64,000 nucleotides of DNA from Lacticaseibacillus suibinensis (GCF_003946175.1 NZ_RHOK01000008.1:1-64000), one strand, 5' to 3'; positions 7,729-16,854 are shown, numbered from the stretch's first letter. Numbers and translations: made by a program. The notes: a model not told the origin generated them from the sequence alone.

Positions 7729-9915
7729 CTAGGCTTGACCTGCCAAATCGTCATTTCCAATCACCATGTGCTTCTTGCGGTGAATGATTTCTTCCTGGCG
7801 GCCGTGAACCATTGGGCGCTTGTTCGGGTTACCGAGGTAGCCGCAAAGACGCTTAACCACGTCGCAGGTGTCAGGGTTGTGGTTGCCGCATTGCGGGCAT
7901 TGATAGCCTTTGGCAGTCGCCTTGAACTCGCCTTTGAAGCCGCATTCGAAGCATTGGTCGATTGGCGTGTTGGTGCCGAGATACCCGATTTTATCGTAGG
8001 CATAGTCCCAAACGGCTTCCAAGGCCTTCGGGTTTTGCTTCAGATTCGGATATTCGCAGTAGTGAATGAAACCACCAGAGCAATACTGCGGGTAGTCCTT
8101 TTCAAAATCGAGCTTCTCAAACGGTGTTGGCGTCTTGCGGACGTCATAGTGGAAGGAGTTGGTGTAGTAGTCCTTGTCGGTGATGTCTTTGACCACCCCA
8201 AAGCGCTTTTTGTCCAACCGGGCAAAGGTATCCGTCAACGATTCTGACGGCGTGCCATAAACTGAGAAGTGGTATCCGTATTCTTTTTCCCAGGCTTCGC
8301 AGTGATCATACAAATCCTTGACCACTTGAATGCTGAAGGCCTTGGCTTCCGGATCCTTCTCCCAGGCATGGCCATAAAAGACGGTGCCAACTTCGTACAG
8401 GCCAATGTAGCCCAAGGAAACCGTCGCGCGGGAGTTCTTGAAGAGCTCATCGACTTTCTGGTCGTCATTCAGACGCTTACCAAAGGCCCCATACTTGTAC
8501 AAAATCGGGGCAGATTCTGGCGTCGCCTGCTTGGCGCGTTCAACCTTGTAGACCAGGCCCTGCTTGCAGATATCCAAGCGTTGTTCCAACAAGGACCAGA
8601 ACTTATCCTTGTCGCCTTTAGATTCCATCGCGATCCGCGGCAGGTTCAACGTGATGACGCCCAAGTTCATGCGGCCAGCGTTGACTTCTTTGCCGGTGTC
8701 AGGGTCGGTCCAGCCTTGCAGGAAGGAGCGGCAGCCCATCGGCGCTTTGAAGGAGCCAGTGAGTTTTTTGATCATGTCATAGGACAGCACATCTGGGTAC
8801 ATGCGCTTAGTGGCGCATTCCAAAGCCAACTGCTTAACATCGTAGTTAGGATCTTCTGGCGCCATGTTCAGGCCTTTTTTCAGCGTGAAGACTAACTTTG
8901 GAAAAATCGCGGTGCGCTTTTCCTTGCCCAAGCCGGCAATGCGAATCTTAAGAATGTCCTTTTGAATTTCGCGTTCAATCCAGTTAGTCCCTAGACCAAA
9001 GCCAACGGTCACAAAAGGCGTCTGGCCTTGCGTTGAATACAAGGTGTTAACTTGATATTCCAACGTCTGCAAGGCATCATAGATATCCTTTTTGGTCCGC
9101 CGCTTAGCATAAGCTTCAGCAGTGTCAGGATCTTGCGTTAACTCGGTGGCTTCTGCCAAGTGCTTTTGGTAATTCTTCTCAGCAAACGGCGCTAGAACCT
9201 CGTCGGTGCGGTCAGAGGAGCAGCCGCCATACTGGCTGGAAGCAACGTTGGCGATAATCTGGGTCATTTGCGTCACTGCGACCTGAATGGAGTGGGCCGC
9301 TTCGACTTCAGCATTGCCGATGCAGAAACCGTTGGTCAGCATCTCTTTGAAGTCAATCAAACAGCAGTTGGTTTCAGCCATGTAAGGGGTGTAGTCCAGG
9401 TCATGCCAGTGGATATCGCCGCGCAAATGCGCATTGGCCACAGCCGGCGGCAACATCTTCAGCCCAATCGCTTTGGCCACCGCGCCGGCCGTCAGGTCGC
9501 GCTGGGTGGAGAACACCCGCGAGTCTTTGTTGGCATTTTCGTGGACCACGGTGGAATCGCGGTCCAGCAGCTTTTGAACGTTGTAATTCACGTCGGCTTT
9601 CTTGCTACGCTCGATGTCACGCTGCACGCGATACTTGGTGTAGGCCTCGCCCCAGTCATACTGGTGCGCATCAAACAAAGCCTGCTCCACGATGCTTTGC
9701 ACTTCGGGAATGCGGACGTCCGATTTGAAACGTTCAGTGATGGTGGCCACGGCATCATCGGCGATCTGTTCAATCAAGGTGTAGTCAGCTGGGGCCAGTT
9801 CCCCATTCACTGCCTTGGCAGCCTTGGTAATCGCCCGCGTGATTTTGCTTTGATCAAACGCCACAATGCGGCCGTCTCGTTTTTTAACACTGATTTGTAC
9901 TTTCAAATCGATCAT
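7729..9915 (-). CDS. nrdD: Anaerobic ribonucleoside-triphosphate reductase, large subunit
   Basis: The 728-residue class III reductase makes dNTPs without oxygen using a glycyl radical. It has an N-terminal ATP-cone (about residues 8-98, KKRDGRIVAFDQSKI), the core barrel, a C-terminal zinc site (C655, C658, C673, C676) and the glycyl-radical motif RLCGYLG (Gly about 692). The length is normal. The ATG at 9915 follows AGAGGAG. The radical-SAM activase NrdG normally sits directly downstream; here a convergent MFS gene does, so nrdG must lie elsewhere. Two NrdR-box-like sites precede the gene. Confidence 0.95.
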   Translation of the reverse strand: MIDLKVQISVKKRDGRIVAFDQSKITRAITKAAKAVNGELAPADYTLIEQIADDAVATITERFKSDVRIPEVQSIVEQALFDAHQYDWGEAYTKYRVQRDIERSKKADVNYNVQKLLDRDSTVVHENANKDSRVFSTQRDLTAGAVAKAIGLKMLPPAVANAHLRGDIHWHDLDYTPYMAETNCCLIDFKEMLTNGFCIGNAEVEAAHSIQVAVTQMTQIIANVASSQYGGCSSDRTDEVLAPFAEKNYQKHLAEATELTQDPDTAEAYAKRRTKKDIYDALQTLEYQVNTLYSTQGQTPFVTVGFGLGTNWIEREIQKDILKIRIAGLGKEKRTAIFPKLVFTLKKGLNMAPEDPNYDVKQLALECATKRMYPDVLSYDMIKKLTGSFKAPMGCRSFLQGWTDPDTGKEVNAGRMNLGVITLNLPRIAMESKGDKDKFWSLLEQRLDICKQGLVYKVERAKQATPESAPILYKYGAFGKRLNDDQKVDELFKNSRATVSLGYIGLYEVGTVFYGHAWEKDPEAKAFSIQVVKDLYDHCEAWEKEYGYHFSVYGTPSESLTDTFARLDKKRFGVVKDITDKDYYTNSFHYDVRKTPTPFEKLDFEKDYPQYCSGGFIHYCEYPNLKQNPKALEAVWDYAYDKIGYLGTNTPIDQCFECGFKGEFKATAKGYQCPQCGNHNPDTCDVVKRLCGYLGNPNKRPMVHGRQEEIIHRKKHMVIGNDDLAGQA

Positions 9916-9975
9916 CGGCTATTCGCTCCTCTGTCTTGTTCGCTTAGAACTGAATATAGCTAGTCTATCACACTG

Positions 9976-10031
9976 ACACAAGATGTAGTATATAGATTGA
10001 ATTTTTTCGTCAAAATAGCTAGATATTGTAT
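9976..10031 (-). promoter_or_regulatory. Pair of NrdR-box-like sites upstream of nrdD
   Basis: The 16-mer at 9976-9991 (ACACAAGATGTAGTAT) matches the NrdR consensus ACACWATATATWGTGT at about 13 positions. A second, weaker one on the other strand at 10016-10031 (ATACAATATCTAGCTA) matches about 11. The centres are 40 bp apart, close to four helical turns, as expected for cooperative NrdR binding. NrdR represses reductase genes when dATP is high. Confidence 0.55.
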
Positions 10032-10192
10032 TGTATGCTATTTAATCTTTCACTACGAAGATAGGCTGAAAGCGCGTCCCGACTCATACCTTAGCCCGAT
10101 TCTGGCCTCAACGGGTTTTGGCGTTCATAAAATTTGCTATAATTAAGCATGTCGAGTTGTGGCATGAAGCCACAATCATCTGGAGGTATATG

Positions 10193-10363
10193 ATGCAAAA
10201 AGACCAACTTAAACAAATCCTGGTCCTCATTGTGATTATCGTGCTTGGCTTGTTCCTGTTGCCATTCGTGGCCGGAATCATTAGCATGATTATCAAGCTC
10301 GCTCTGCTGTTAGCGATTATCGCGGCGCTTTACTGGGCTTACGTCACCTATATTAAGAAGTAA
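10193..10363 (+). CDS. Small two-helix membrane protein
   Basis: This 56-residue protein begins MQKDQLKQILVLIV, has two hydrophobic stretches separated by a short turn, and ends in YIKK. TGGAGG lies 7 nt before the second of two adjacent ATG codons, which I take as the start; the first is only 4 nt away. It is monocistronic and followed by a terminator. Function is unknown. Confidence 0.7.
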   Translation: MQKDQLKQILVLIVIIVLGLFLLPFVAGIISMIIKLALLLAIIAALYWAYVTYIKK

Positions 10364-10394
10364 CGCCTGACCACAGGTTTGAGGTCCACAAATG

Positions 10395-10441
10395 AAAAAG
10401 CCGTGATGCACCACGAGTTATGTGGCAAATCACGGCTTTTT
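10395..10441. terminator. Terminator with inner hairpin
   Basis: AAAAGCCGTGAT pairs with ATCACGGCTTTT around an inner CCAC/GTGG stem. It can act on both strands and separates the small membrane protein gene from tRNA-Ala(GGC). Confidence 0.8.
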
Positions 10442-10449
10442 GTTTGCGC

Positions 10450-10522
<73 letters not shown>

Positions 10523-10634
10523 CTTCGATAAAGATAGATTACCGGAAAAAGACAGCGCTGACAAGCCCTAAAGCACGGCCCCCGTGAAATTTAGCTAAGC
10601 GGTCAAAAAATCCTCAATTCACTAGGTATACCAC

Positions 10635-10687
10635 TTGCATCACCCGGGTCAAGACAGTTATAGTGGAAATATAGGGAAGCGCTTACA
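10635..10687 (+). promoter_or_regulatory. Putative promoter with overlapping cre site for the PTS gene
   Basis: TTGCAT (10635-10640) and TATAGT (10659-10664) are 18 bp apart. A CcpA-type cre lies at 10674-10687 (GGGAAGCGCTTACA), just downstream of the -10 where binding would block transcription. The rest of the 10523-10871 gap is a leader of about 190 nt with a perfect 8-bp hairpin (CCGAAGAC / GTCTTCGG) and a GCTAG/CTAGC stem close to the start codon; I see no gene in it. Confidence 0.6.
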
Positions 10688-10871
10688 CAAAATTCACCAT
10701 TGTGAGTCGTTTCTCTTGCATACCCGAAGACAAGGCATTTCGCGGTGGTGGTCTTCGGTTCTGCGATCTGTGACATGATCTTATTCTGTTTTTTCAATCA
10801 AATTATTCTAACGAAAGGATAGCTAGACCGAAATTGCTCTAACCATCGCTTCCGGCTAGCAGGTATATGAT

Positions 10872-12221
10872 ATGGCTGACACATCTAGTTCTTTTCGCGA
10901 TTCGTTCGCCGCTTGGGCGGGCAAATTCTCTGGGTCAAGATTCGTGCGGGCAATCATGCAGGCAGGTTACAGCGTGATTGCATTCTCCATTATTGGGGCG
11001 ATGTTCTTGATTCTGACGGTGCTGCCGCAAGCTTTCCCCATTCCCGGGTTTGCTGAATGGTATGCCAGCACCGTGGGCCGCTTTGCAGTCCTGTTCCAAG
11101 TGGTGTTCAACGCCACCATGGGGATTTTAGCGCTGGTCTTTGCTGGGACCTTCACCTACACCTACACCGAGATTTATCGGGAGGAAGAACACCTGTCGCT
11201 TAATCCACTGAACGGCTTGTGGATGTTCATGATGGGCATGTTCATCACCGTGCCGCAGTTGATCTGGAAAGGTGGCATGATGAATTTTGTCACCTCTTTG
11301 GACAAAGACAACATCATCGGCGGCGGGTATGCGGTTTCCGCCGGCGGGATTACCCGAATTGGCTCCGTCGGGATCTTTACCGGGTTAGTCGTTGGTTGGC
11401 TGACCGTGCAGATCTACCGCTTTACCATCAAGCACAACTGGCAGATTAAAATGCCAGCTTCCGTGCCGCCTGGTGTGTCCAACTCCTTTAGCGCTTTGAT
11501 TCCTGGCGCCTGTGTGGCCGCTGTGGTCACCGTGCTGAACATGGTACTGGTTTTGGCCGGCACCGACATTTTCAAAATTCTCTACATTCCATTTTCCTTC
11601 ATCAGCAACATCGCCAACACCTGGTGGGGCTTCTTGATCATCATCTTCCTGATTCACTTCCTCTGGTGGTTCGGGGTTCACGGCTCCACGATTATGAGCT
11701 CCTTCTACACCCCAATCGTGCTGGCCAACTTGGCCGCTAACGTTGGCGGGCAAAACAACTTCTTCGCCGGCGATCCAATGAATGCCTTCGTTATCATTGG
11801 TGGGGCTGGCGCGACCTTGGGCGTGGCCATCTGGCTTGCGTTCCGAGCAAAGTCCGTACAGCTGAAAGAAATTGGGAAAGTTGAAATTGTCCCTGCCCTG
11901 TTCAACATCAACGAACCGATTTTGTTCGGGCTGCCAATCGTGTATAACGTACAACTTTTAATTCCATTTATCGGTGCCCCACTGGCCGCTGGGATTGTCG
12001 GCTACCTCGGCGTGTCTAGCGGCTTGGTACCGAAGATCATTCTGCAGCAACCATGGCCAACCCCAGTAGGCCTGAGTGGGTTCATCGCCACCGCCAGCTG
12101 GCAAGGGGCAGTACTCTCCATTATCTGCGCCTTGGTTGCCTTCCTGGTATGGTATCCATTCATTCGCAAGTACGACCGGATGCTGCTGAAGCAAGAACAA
12201 GCTCACGAATCCAATCAATAA
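10872..12221 (+). CDS. PTS sugar transporter subunit EIIC (lactose/cellobiose family)
   Basis: The 449-residue EIIC has about ten membrane segments and hallmark motifs of the Lac/CelB family: WWFGVHGSTIM in the middle and the catalytic loop motif FNINEPILFGLP, which binds the sugar. It moves a beta-glycoside or galactoside across the membrane while it is phosphorylated by a partner EIIB. No EIIA or EIIB gene is nearby, so it must share these. A GH35 beta-galactosidase and AraC regulator follow, which suggests a beta-galactoside substrate. The ribosome binding site is weak (AGCAGG). Confidence 0.9.
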   Translation: MADTSSSFRDSFAAWAGKFSGSRFVRAIMQAGYSVIAFSIIGAMFLILTVLPQAFPIPGFAEWYASTVGRFAVLFQVVFNATMGILALVFAGTFTYTYTEIYREEEHLSLNPLNGLWMFMMGMFITVPQLIWKGGMMNFVTSLDKDNIIGGGYAVSAGGITRIGSVGIFTGLVVGWLTVQIYRFTIKHNWQIKMPASVPPGVSNSFSALIPGACVAAVVTVLNMVLVLAGTDIFKILYIPFSFISNIANTWWGFLIIIFLIHFLWWFGVHGSTIMSSFYTPIVLANLAANVGGQNNFFAGDPMNAFVIIGGAGATLGVAIWLAFRAKSVQLKEIGKVEIVPALFNINEPILFGLPIVYNVQLLIPFIGAPLAAGIVGYLGVSSGLVPKIILQQPWPTPVGLSGFIATASWQGAVLSIICALVAFLVWYPFIRKYDRMLLKQEQAHESNQ

Positions 12222-12232
12222 GCCTCAAACAC

Positions 12233-12266
12233 AAGCCCCGGCGCAAAAATTGCGTCGGGGCTTTTT
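12233..12266. terminator. Terminator between EIIC and AraC genes
   Basis: The stem AGCCCCGGCGCA pairs with TGCGTCGGGGCT (one mismatch) and is followed by T5. It lies between convergent genes. Confidence 0.85.
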
Positions 12267-12268
12267 GG

Positions 12269-13126
12269 CTACCGCGCTCGGTATTGACTCGGCGCCAACC
12301 CGATGACGCGCTTAAACTGACGGGAAAAATACAGCGGATCGGCATAACCCAGTTGGGCGGCGATGGTTTTAACTGGGATTCGGCTCAGCCGTAGCTGTTG
12401 ACATGCTTTTTCCATCCGCAGGCGAGTCCAATAATCCAGCGGGCCCATTTGATATGCTTGATGAAAGAGCCGCGATAATGTGCTTTTCGGTAGCGCCAGG
12501 ACTTGTGCCAGGTCGGCCAAGCTCTGATGCACGCCAAGATGCCGCTGCATATGCGAAATGGCCTGGGTCAGATGTTCGTTGCCTGCCGCCTGGGGCTGAT
12601 CATCGGCCAGCCAGTAGCTTTCTGCCAAAATCACGCTTAAGAGTTGGCTCGCACACACGGCATTGGCCAAGGTGTACTGGGCCGCGCACACTGCGAACAG
12701 CTCACTCCAATGCGCTAACACCTGCTGCTGGCGGGCTGGTGACCGGAGCCGCTGAATGGCTGGCGTCACCAAACCTGAAGCCGCAGGGCCCAACCGAAAG
12801 TGGCACCACACCAAGGTCCACGGGGCCGTGAGCGAAGCCGCATACTCATGCGGGGTCTGGGGTGGAATGCAAATCAGCTCATTGGCCCGCAATAGCCGGC
12901 GCTGGCCCGCCACCACCACCTCCCCTTCGCCTGCTAGGCAGTGTAGCAATAACCATTCGGCTTGGCCTTGGGGGCGGATTTGGCAATGGTGGCGCGCCAC
13001 TGCATAATGGCCCAGCTCGACTGGAGCAGTCCCTGCAATCAGTGGATGCGCCAGCGCAGCGGAATCATTTTTTATCGGAAACACCAGCTGCGTGTCATCA
13101 TCAAAGTTAGCTTCCCGCGTTCTCAT
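12269..13126 (-). CDS. AraC family transcriptional regulator
   Basis: The 285-residue regulator has an N-terminal cupin-like sugar-sensing domain (about residues 35-115, with IPPQTPHEY) and a C-terminal double helix-turn-helix (about 185-285; SLADLAQVLALPKSTLSRLF and the signature PVKTIAAQLGYADPLYFSRQFKR). The ATG at 13126 follows AGGAGG. It is divergent from the beta-galactosidase gene, with repeated TnGTCyAT motifs between them, so it is the likely activator of that gene and perhaps of the EIIC gene. Confidence 0.9.
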   Translation of the reverse strand: MRTREANFDDDTQLVFPIKNDSAALAHPLIAGTAPVELGHYAVARHHCQIRPQGQAEWLLLHCLAGEGEVVVAGQRRLLRANELICIPPQTPHEYAASLTAPWTLVWCHFRLGPAASGLVTPAIQRLRSPARQQQVLAHWSELFAVCAAQYTLANAVCASQLLSVILAESYWLADDQPQAAGNEHLTQAISHMQRHLGVHQSLADLAQVLALPKSTLSRLFHQAYQMGPLDYWTRLRMEKACQQLRLSRIPVKTIAAQLGYADPLYFSRQFKRVIGLAPSQYRAR

Positions 13127-13142
13127 CACAGCCTCCTGAGAT

Positions 13143-13226
13143 TATTGTCCATGAACTGGTTCGATTGCCTATTCTTAGCAGGACTATTTTCGTCTATGGT
13201 AAACCCGTAAGCCAAATATTGTCTAT
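13143..13226. promoter_or_regulatory. Candidate AraC operator repeats
   Basis: The divergent araC-bga gap holds TATTGTCCAT (13143-13152), TATTGTCTAT (13217-13226) and a looser copy ending CGTCTAT (13187-13197), all in the same orientation. Nine of ten bases agree between the two best copies. Direct repeats of this kind are typical AraC-family half-sites. No strong sigma-A promoter is visible, which fits activation. Confidence 0.4.
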
Positions 13227-13240
13227 CTAAGGAGACCGTG

Positions 13241-15025
13241 ATGACTCAATTCAAAATTGAACATGACTTTTTATTGGATGGTCAGCCCTTTAAGATTTTG
13301 TCAGGCGCCATTCACTACTTTCGCATTCACCCCAGTGATTGGGAACATTCGCTGTACAACCTCAAGGCCCTGGGCTTCAATACCGTCGAAACCATCGTGC
13401 CCTGGAATGTCCACGAACCCCATGAAGGCCAATTTGATTTTAGCGGTGGCCATGACCTGGCCGCCTTTCTCCGGACCGCCCAGCATCTTGGCTTGTACGC
13501 CATTGTCCGGCCGTCACCTTACATTTGCGGGGAATGGGAGTTCGGCGGCACACCAGCTTGGTTGCTCAACCAACCCATGCGCATTCGCTCTGCTGACCCA
13601 GCCTACCTGCGAAAAGTCAATGCGTACTACGATCAGCTGATGCCGCATTTAGCACCGCTTCAGCTCGATCAAGGCGGCAATATTTTGATGTTTCAGATTG
13701 AAAATGAATACGGCTCCTACAGCGAAGACAAAGCCTATCTCCGCGCCTTGAAGCAGATGATGACAGCACATGGACTCACGCAGCCGTTCTTCACCTCTGA
13801 TGGCCCCTGGCAGGCGGCACTGCGCGCTGGGAGTTTGATTGATGACGACGTGCTCGCCACGGGCAATTTCGGCAGTCATGCCGCTGACAACATGGCCGCG
13901 TTGCAAACTTTTCTGCGGCAGCATGGCAAAGACTGGCCGTTGATGTGTATGGAATTTTGGACCGGTTGGTTTAATCGCTGGCACGAACCAATTGTCCGCC
14001 GCGACGCCGCTGAATTCGCCACCGAAGTGAAAGGCGTGTTGCAGCGCGGTAGTCTCAACTTATACATGTTTCATGGTGGCACCAACTTTGGCTTCATGAA
14101 TGGCGCCTCGGCCCGCGGTCAGCGCGATTTGCCGCAAATCACCTCGTATGATTACGATGCCCCTTTGAATGAGCAAGGTAATCCCACGGCCAAATACAAG
14201 GCGTTGCAACAAGTGGTCAAAAGCGTGCTACCGAACGTCAAGCAATTAGCGCCGCGGGTGAAACCTACGATGGCGGTAACCGCCATTCCTTTGGCAGCCA
14301 AGGTCAGTTTGTTCAACGCATTACCGCAGCTCGCCCAAATGCAGCCTTCACAGTATCCGCAAACGATGGAAGCCTTAGGTCAAAATACGGGCTACCTGCT
14401 CTACCTCACCAACCTGCCAAGCGACAGCGCCACCCAGCGCCTGCGCCTCATTGACGTGAGTGACCGCGCGCAAGTCTTCGTCAATCAACAGCTCATTGAA
14501 ACCCAGGAACCTGCAGCCATCGGCGAGGATATCACCATCCCCTTGCCGCAGCCGACCAACCAGTTGGCCATTTTGGTTGAAAACATGGGCCGCGTGCAAT
14601 ATGGTCATAAGTTCCTAGCGGCCACACAGCACAAGGGCATTCGCACTGGCGTCATGGCGGACCTGCATTTTGTGCTGAATTGGCAGCAATATCCGCTGCC
14701 ACTTGAGAACATTGAGCAGCTCGATTTCAATCAGGCCTGGGCCCCTCATCAGCCGGCTTTTTACCAATACCGATTCAACTGCGCCGATCCGCAAGATACT
14801 TTCGCCGATTTATCCGGGTTTGGTAAGGGTTGCTTGTTCGTGAACGGCGTCAATCTTGGCCGCTTCTGGCAGGTTGGGCCAACGCTCTCACTTTATATCG
14901 CTCATGGTTTTCTCAAAGCCGGCGAAAATGAGATTGTCATCTTTGAAACCGAGGGGCAGTATCAGCCCACGCTAACCTTACGCAAGACCCCGCTTTATCT
15001 CCCAGAATCAGAAAGGCGACCATGA
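13241..15025 (+). CDS. Beta-galactosidase, glycoside hydrolase family 35
   Basis: The 594-residue GH35 enzyme has a TIM barrel (about 1-330) with acid/base Glu156 in IENEYGSY and nucleophile Glu238 in CMEFWTGWF, then beta-sandwich domains. It has no signal peptide, so it acts in the cytoplasm on imported sugar. GH35 enzymes of this size in streptococci and lactobacilli (BgaC type) prefer beta-1,3-linked galactose. With the EIIC at 10872 it suggests uptake and cleavage of a galactoside, perhaps a phosphorylated galacto- or lacto-N-biose; that substrate is inference. AAGGAG precedes the ATG. Confidence 0.92.
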   Translation: MTQFKIEHDFLLDGQPFKILSGAIHYFRIHPSDWEHSLYNLKALGFNTVETIVPWNVHEPHEGQFDFSGGHDLAAFLRTAQHLGLYAIVRPSPYICGEWEFGGTPAWLLNQPMRIRSADPAYLRKVNAYYDQLMPHLAPLQLDQGGNILMFQIENEYGSYSEDKAYLRALKQMMTAHGLTQPFFTSDGPWQAALRAGSLIDDDVLATGNFGSHAADNMAALQTFLRQHGKDWPLMCMEFWTGWFNRWHEPIVRRDAAEFATEVKGVLQRGSLNLYMFHGGTNFGFMNGASARGQRDLPQITSYDYDAPLNEQGNPTAKYKALQQVVKSVLPNVKQLAPRVKPTMAVTAIPLAAKVSLFNALPQLAQMQPSQYPQTMEALGQNTGYLLYLTNLPSDSATQRLRLIDVSDRAQVFVNQQLIETQEPAAIGEDITIPLPQPTNQLAILVENMGRVQYGHKFLAATQHKGIRTGVMADLHFVLNWQQYPLPLENIEQLDFNQAWAPHQPAFYQYRFNCADPQDTFADLSGFGKGCLFVNGVNLGRFWQVGPTLSLYIAHGFLKAGENEIVIFETEGQYQPTLTLRKTPLYLPESERRP

Positions 15026-15060
15026 TTTAAGCCAATCACAGCCGCCAAGTAGGCAAAGGG

Positions 15061-15381
15061 TTAATTCAGGAAAGACGTGTTCTTAGCCTTCCAGTCTTCA
15101 AGCTTGATGCTCACCCAGAAACCGTAGACGCCCAGGGTGATCAGCGTCAGGAAGAACCACTTGAGCCAATTGCCGAACAGCCCCACGGCACTGCCGGAAA
15201 ACTGCATCCGGTGGCCTTCAATCACGGTGTGGTTGATTTTCCAGCCGTAGATCATGCACAGCGCCCAGGGATAGCAAATGCCAAAGGTGATGGCTGTGAT
15301 GATGCCGCCTAGCAGCGTCCATCCCACTAGCGACAAGAGTGAACCATCAAAGAATGAATCTCGTCCGTATTTCATTTCCAT
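15061..15381 (-). CDS. DUF898 family small membrane protein
   Basis: The 106-residue protein begins MEMKYGRDSFFDGSLLSLVG and has two long hydrophobic segments, with GICYPWALCMIYGWKINHTV in between and a GVYGFWVSIKLEDWK ending, the pattern of DUF898/YjgN-like proteins. The ATG at 15381 follows GGAGG by 8 nt; a longer in-frame TTG start lacks such a site. Function unknown. It lies just outside the integrated element. Confidence 0.75.
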   Translation of the reverse strand: MEMKYGRDSFFDGSLLSLVGWTLLGGIITAITFGICYPWALCMIYGWKINHTVIEGHRMQFSGSAVGLFGNWLKWFFLTLITLGVYGFWVSIKLEDWKAKNTSFLN

Positions 15382-15407
15382 GCTTTTGTCCTCCAATTCG
15401 TCGTAGC

Positions 15408-15450
15408 AAAAAAGGCCGCTGAATTTTCATATGAAAACTCGGTGGCCTTT
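15408..15450 (-). terminator. Terminator stranded at the left element boundary, probably the original tRNA-Ala terminator
   Basis: A 20-bp inverted repeat (AAAGGCC...GGCCTTT around TTTTCATATGAAAA) has a T-run on the minus strand. It starts only 6 bp from the left copy of the tRNA 3' end at 15456. In an empty chromosome it would lie directly downstream of tRNA-Ala(CGC), which fits a tRNA terminator cut off by insertion. Confidence 0.7.
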
Positions 15451-15455
15451 GCCAG

Positions 15456-15468
15456 TGGATCCGAAGAG
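15456..15468. other. Left attachment site core (attL)
   Basis: TGGATCCGAAGAG repeats exactly the 3' terminal 12 bases plus discriminator of tRNA-Ala(CGC) at 29832-29844. The bases on both sides differ, so 13 bp is the core length. Confidence 0.75.
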
Positions 15469-15540
15469 GATGCAACTCATTTTTCCAAGAGTGCCTCAAC
15501 CACGCGGCTTATAGCTGTTTATTCGGGTTCAAAAAATTTA

Positions 15541-15564
15541 GGGGCATTCCTTCGGGCATTCTTT
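15541..15564. repeat. Left arm-type integrase site repeats
   Basis: The block GGGGCATTCC-TTC-GGGCATTCTTT contains two GGCATTC motifs and a looser third (GCATTTC) follows. The same 24-bp block with one mismatch lies at 29710-29733 near the other end. Placed inside both att cores, these look like arm-type sites bound by the N-terminal domain of the integrase. Confidence 0.6.
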
Positions 15565-15576
15565 GCGAGCATTTCA

Positions 15577-16731
15577 CTATAAATCTAGGTATTTTGCTAG
15601 GCCAGCGGCAGCCTTCTTCTTTTCATCAAGATTAACATGAGAATAGATTCGAAGTGTTAATGAGGGATCACTGTGCCCCACAAGTTTCTGGACTGCCGAG
15701 ACTGGAGCGCCGCTCATTAACATATTGCTGATATAACTATGCCGCAACTTGTGCAAGCTGATTGGTTTCAAGTGGTTATCCTTAATGATCTTTACCAGCC
15801 AAGCTCGGGGTGTATTCAACGACTTATAGCCGCCCTTTGTGCTTGGGAAGATGATGCCCTCACCTTGCATTGAATTAACCCCGTGTAGCATTTGCTTCTG
15901 GTATAGTGTGACTTGCCACCTTTTGAGCCACTGCATGGTCGTCTTATCAAGTGGTATGGTGCGGTTTGAGGCACGCGTCTTGGGTGGTTGTATGATTGCT
16001 CGGCCGTGTTCTGCTTGTGAGAGCGTTCTGACGACACTAATTGTGTTCTCTTTGAAGTCACAATCTGAAAAGTGTAGGGCAAGTAATTCAGCCCGGCGCA
16101 AGCCACTCAAGCAATACAGCCTAAACATCACGTATTTTTCGAGATCAGTGCTTGGATCTATACACTGGAGAAACGCATCTATTTCCTCTTTAGACCAGAA
16201 CTTATCCTCATCGCTGATGGTGTCCTCTACCGCTTTCGGCAACTTGATAAATCTAGCTGGATCATCATGGATATAGCCACGCTCAAGCGCATACTTGAAG
16301 ATGAGATGGGTGAAGCTGAACCACCGCTTATAGGCCTTCTGTGATATTCCAGCCCATTTCTTTACCGCATTTTGAATATCTCTGGTGGTGATGGTGGCAA
16401 TTCGGTAAGTACCGAATTCAGGTATAATATGGTTGCGGAAGAATGCTGACGTCACAACCAGCGTCGATTCACGCACGGTCGTCTCATAATCTGCGAACCA
16501 CTCATCAGCAACTTCTTTGAACGTCATCACCTTATCTTTAGGCTTATCAAGGTCACCTTCAGCAACTGCGACTTCAAGTCTTGCAGCTACTAGGGTGGCC
16601 TTTTGTCTACTATCAAGTCCCTTCTTACCAACATACTTTTTCTTGCCAGTGCGAGGATCCACCCCCGCATAGACTGAAACCCGCCAAAGTTGTTTACCTT
16701 TTGGGGTCGTGTACTTAGATATACTACTCAT
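15577..16731 (-). CDS. int: Tyrosine recombinase (island integrase)
   Basis: The 384-residue integrase has an N-terminal arm-binding domain (about 1-60), a SAM-like core-binding domain (about 68-165) and the catalytic domain with Arg212 (SGLRRAE), Lys251, His327 and Arg330 (HKLRH), His353 (GHSDPS) and Tyr363 (RIYSHV). All catalytic residues are present. It would insert and excise the island at tRNA-Ala(CGC). AGGAG precedes the ATG. It lies at the left end, about 110 bp from attL, and is read in the same direction as the repressor. Confidence 0.95.
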   Translation of the reverse strand: MSSISKYTTPKGKQLWRVSVYAGVDPRTGKKKYVGKKGLDSRQKATLVAARLEVAVAEGDLDKPKDKVMTFKEVADEWFADYETTVRESTLVVTSAFFRNHIIPEFGTYRIATITTRDIQNAVKKWAGISQKAYKRWFSFTHLIFKYALERGYIHDDPARFIKLPKAVEDTISDEDKFWSKEEIDAFLQCIDPSTDLEKYVMFRLYCLSGLRRAELLALHFSDCDFKENTISVVRTLSQAEHGRAIIQPPKTRASNRTIPLDKTTMQWLKRWQVTLYQKQMLHGVNSMQGEGIIFPSTKGGYKSLNTPRAWLVKIIKDNHLKPISLHKLRHSYISNMLMSGAPVSAVQKLVGHSDPSLTLRIYSHVNLDEKKKAAAGLAKYLDL

Positions 16732-16778
16732 ATTTTTCTCCTATCCGTCACGCTGGCAGGCGGTGTTAGATTGGAGAG

Positions 16779-16800
16779 TTTTACTCAAATTCGAGTAAAA
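16779..16800. promoter_or_regulatory. Palindrome between repressor and integrase
   Basis: Perfect 8-bp inverted repeat TTTTACTC / GAGTAAAA with a 6-nt spacer in the 123-bp gap. No T-run follows on the minus strand, so it is more likely an operator or weak hairpin than a terminator. No other feature is evident in the gap. Confidence 0.35.
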
Positions 16801-16854
16801 AGTGGTGGCCTAGAATTCGGCCTTCAAATATTTAGAGCTGTATTTTTTTCAACG

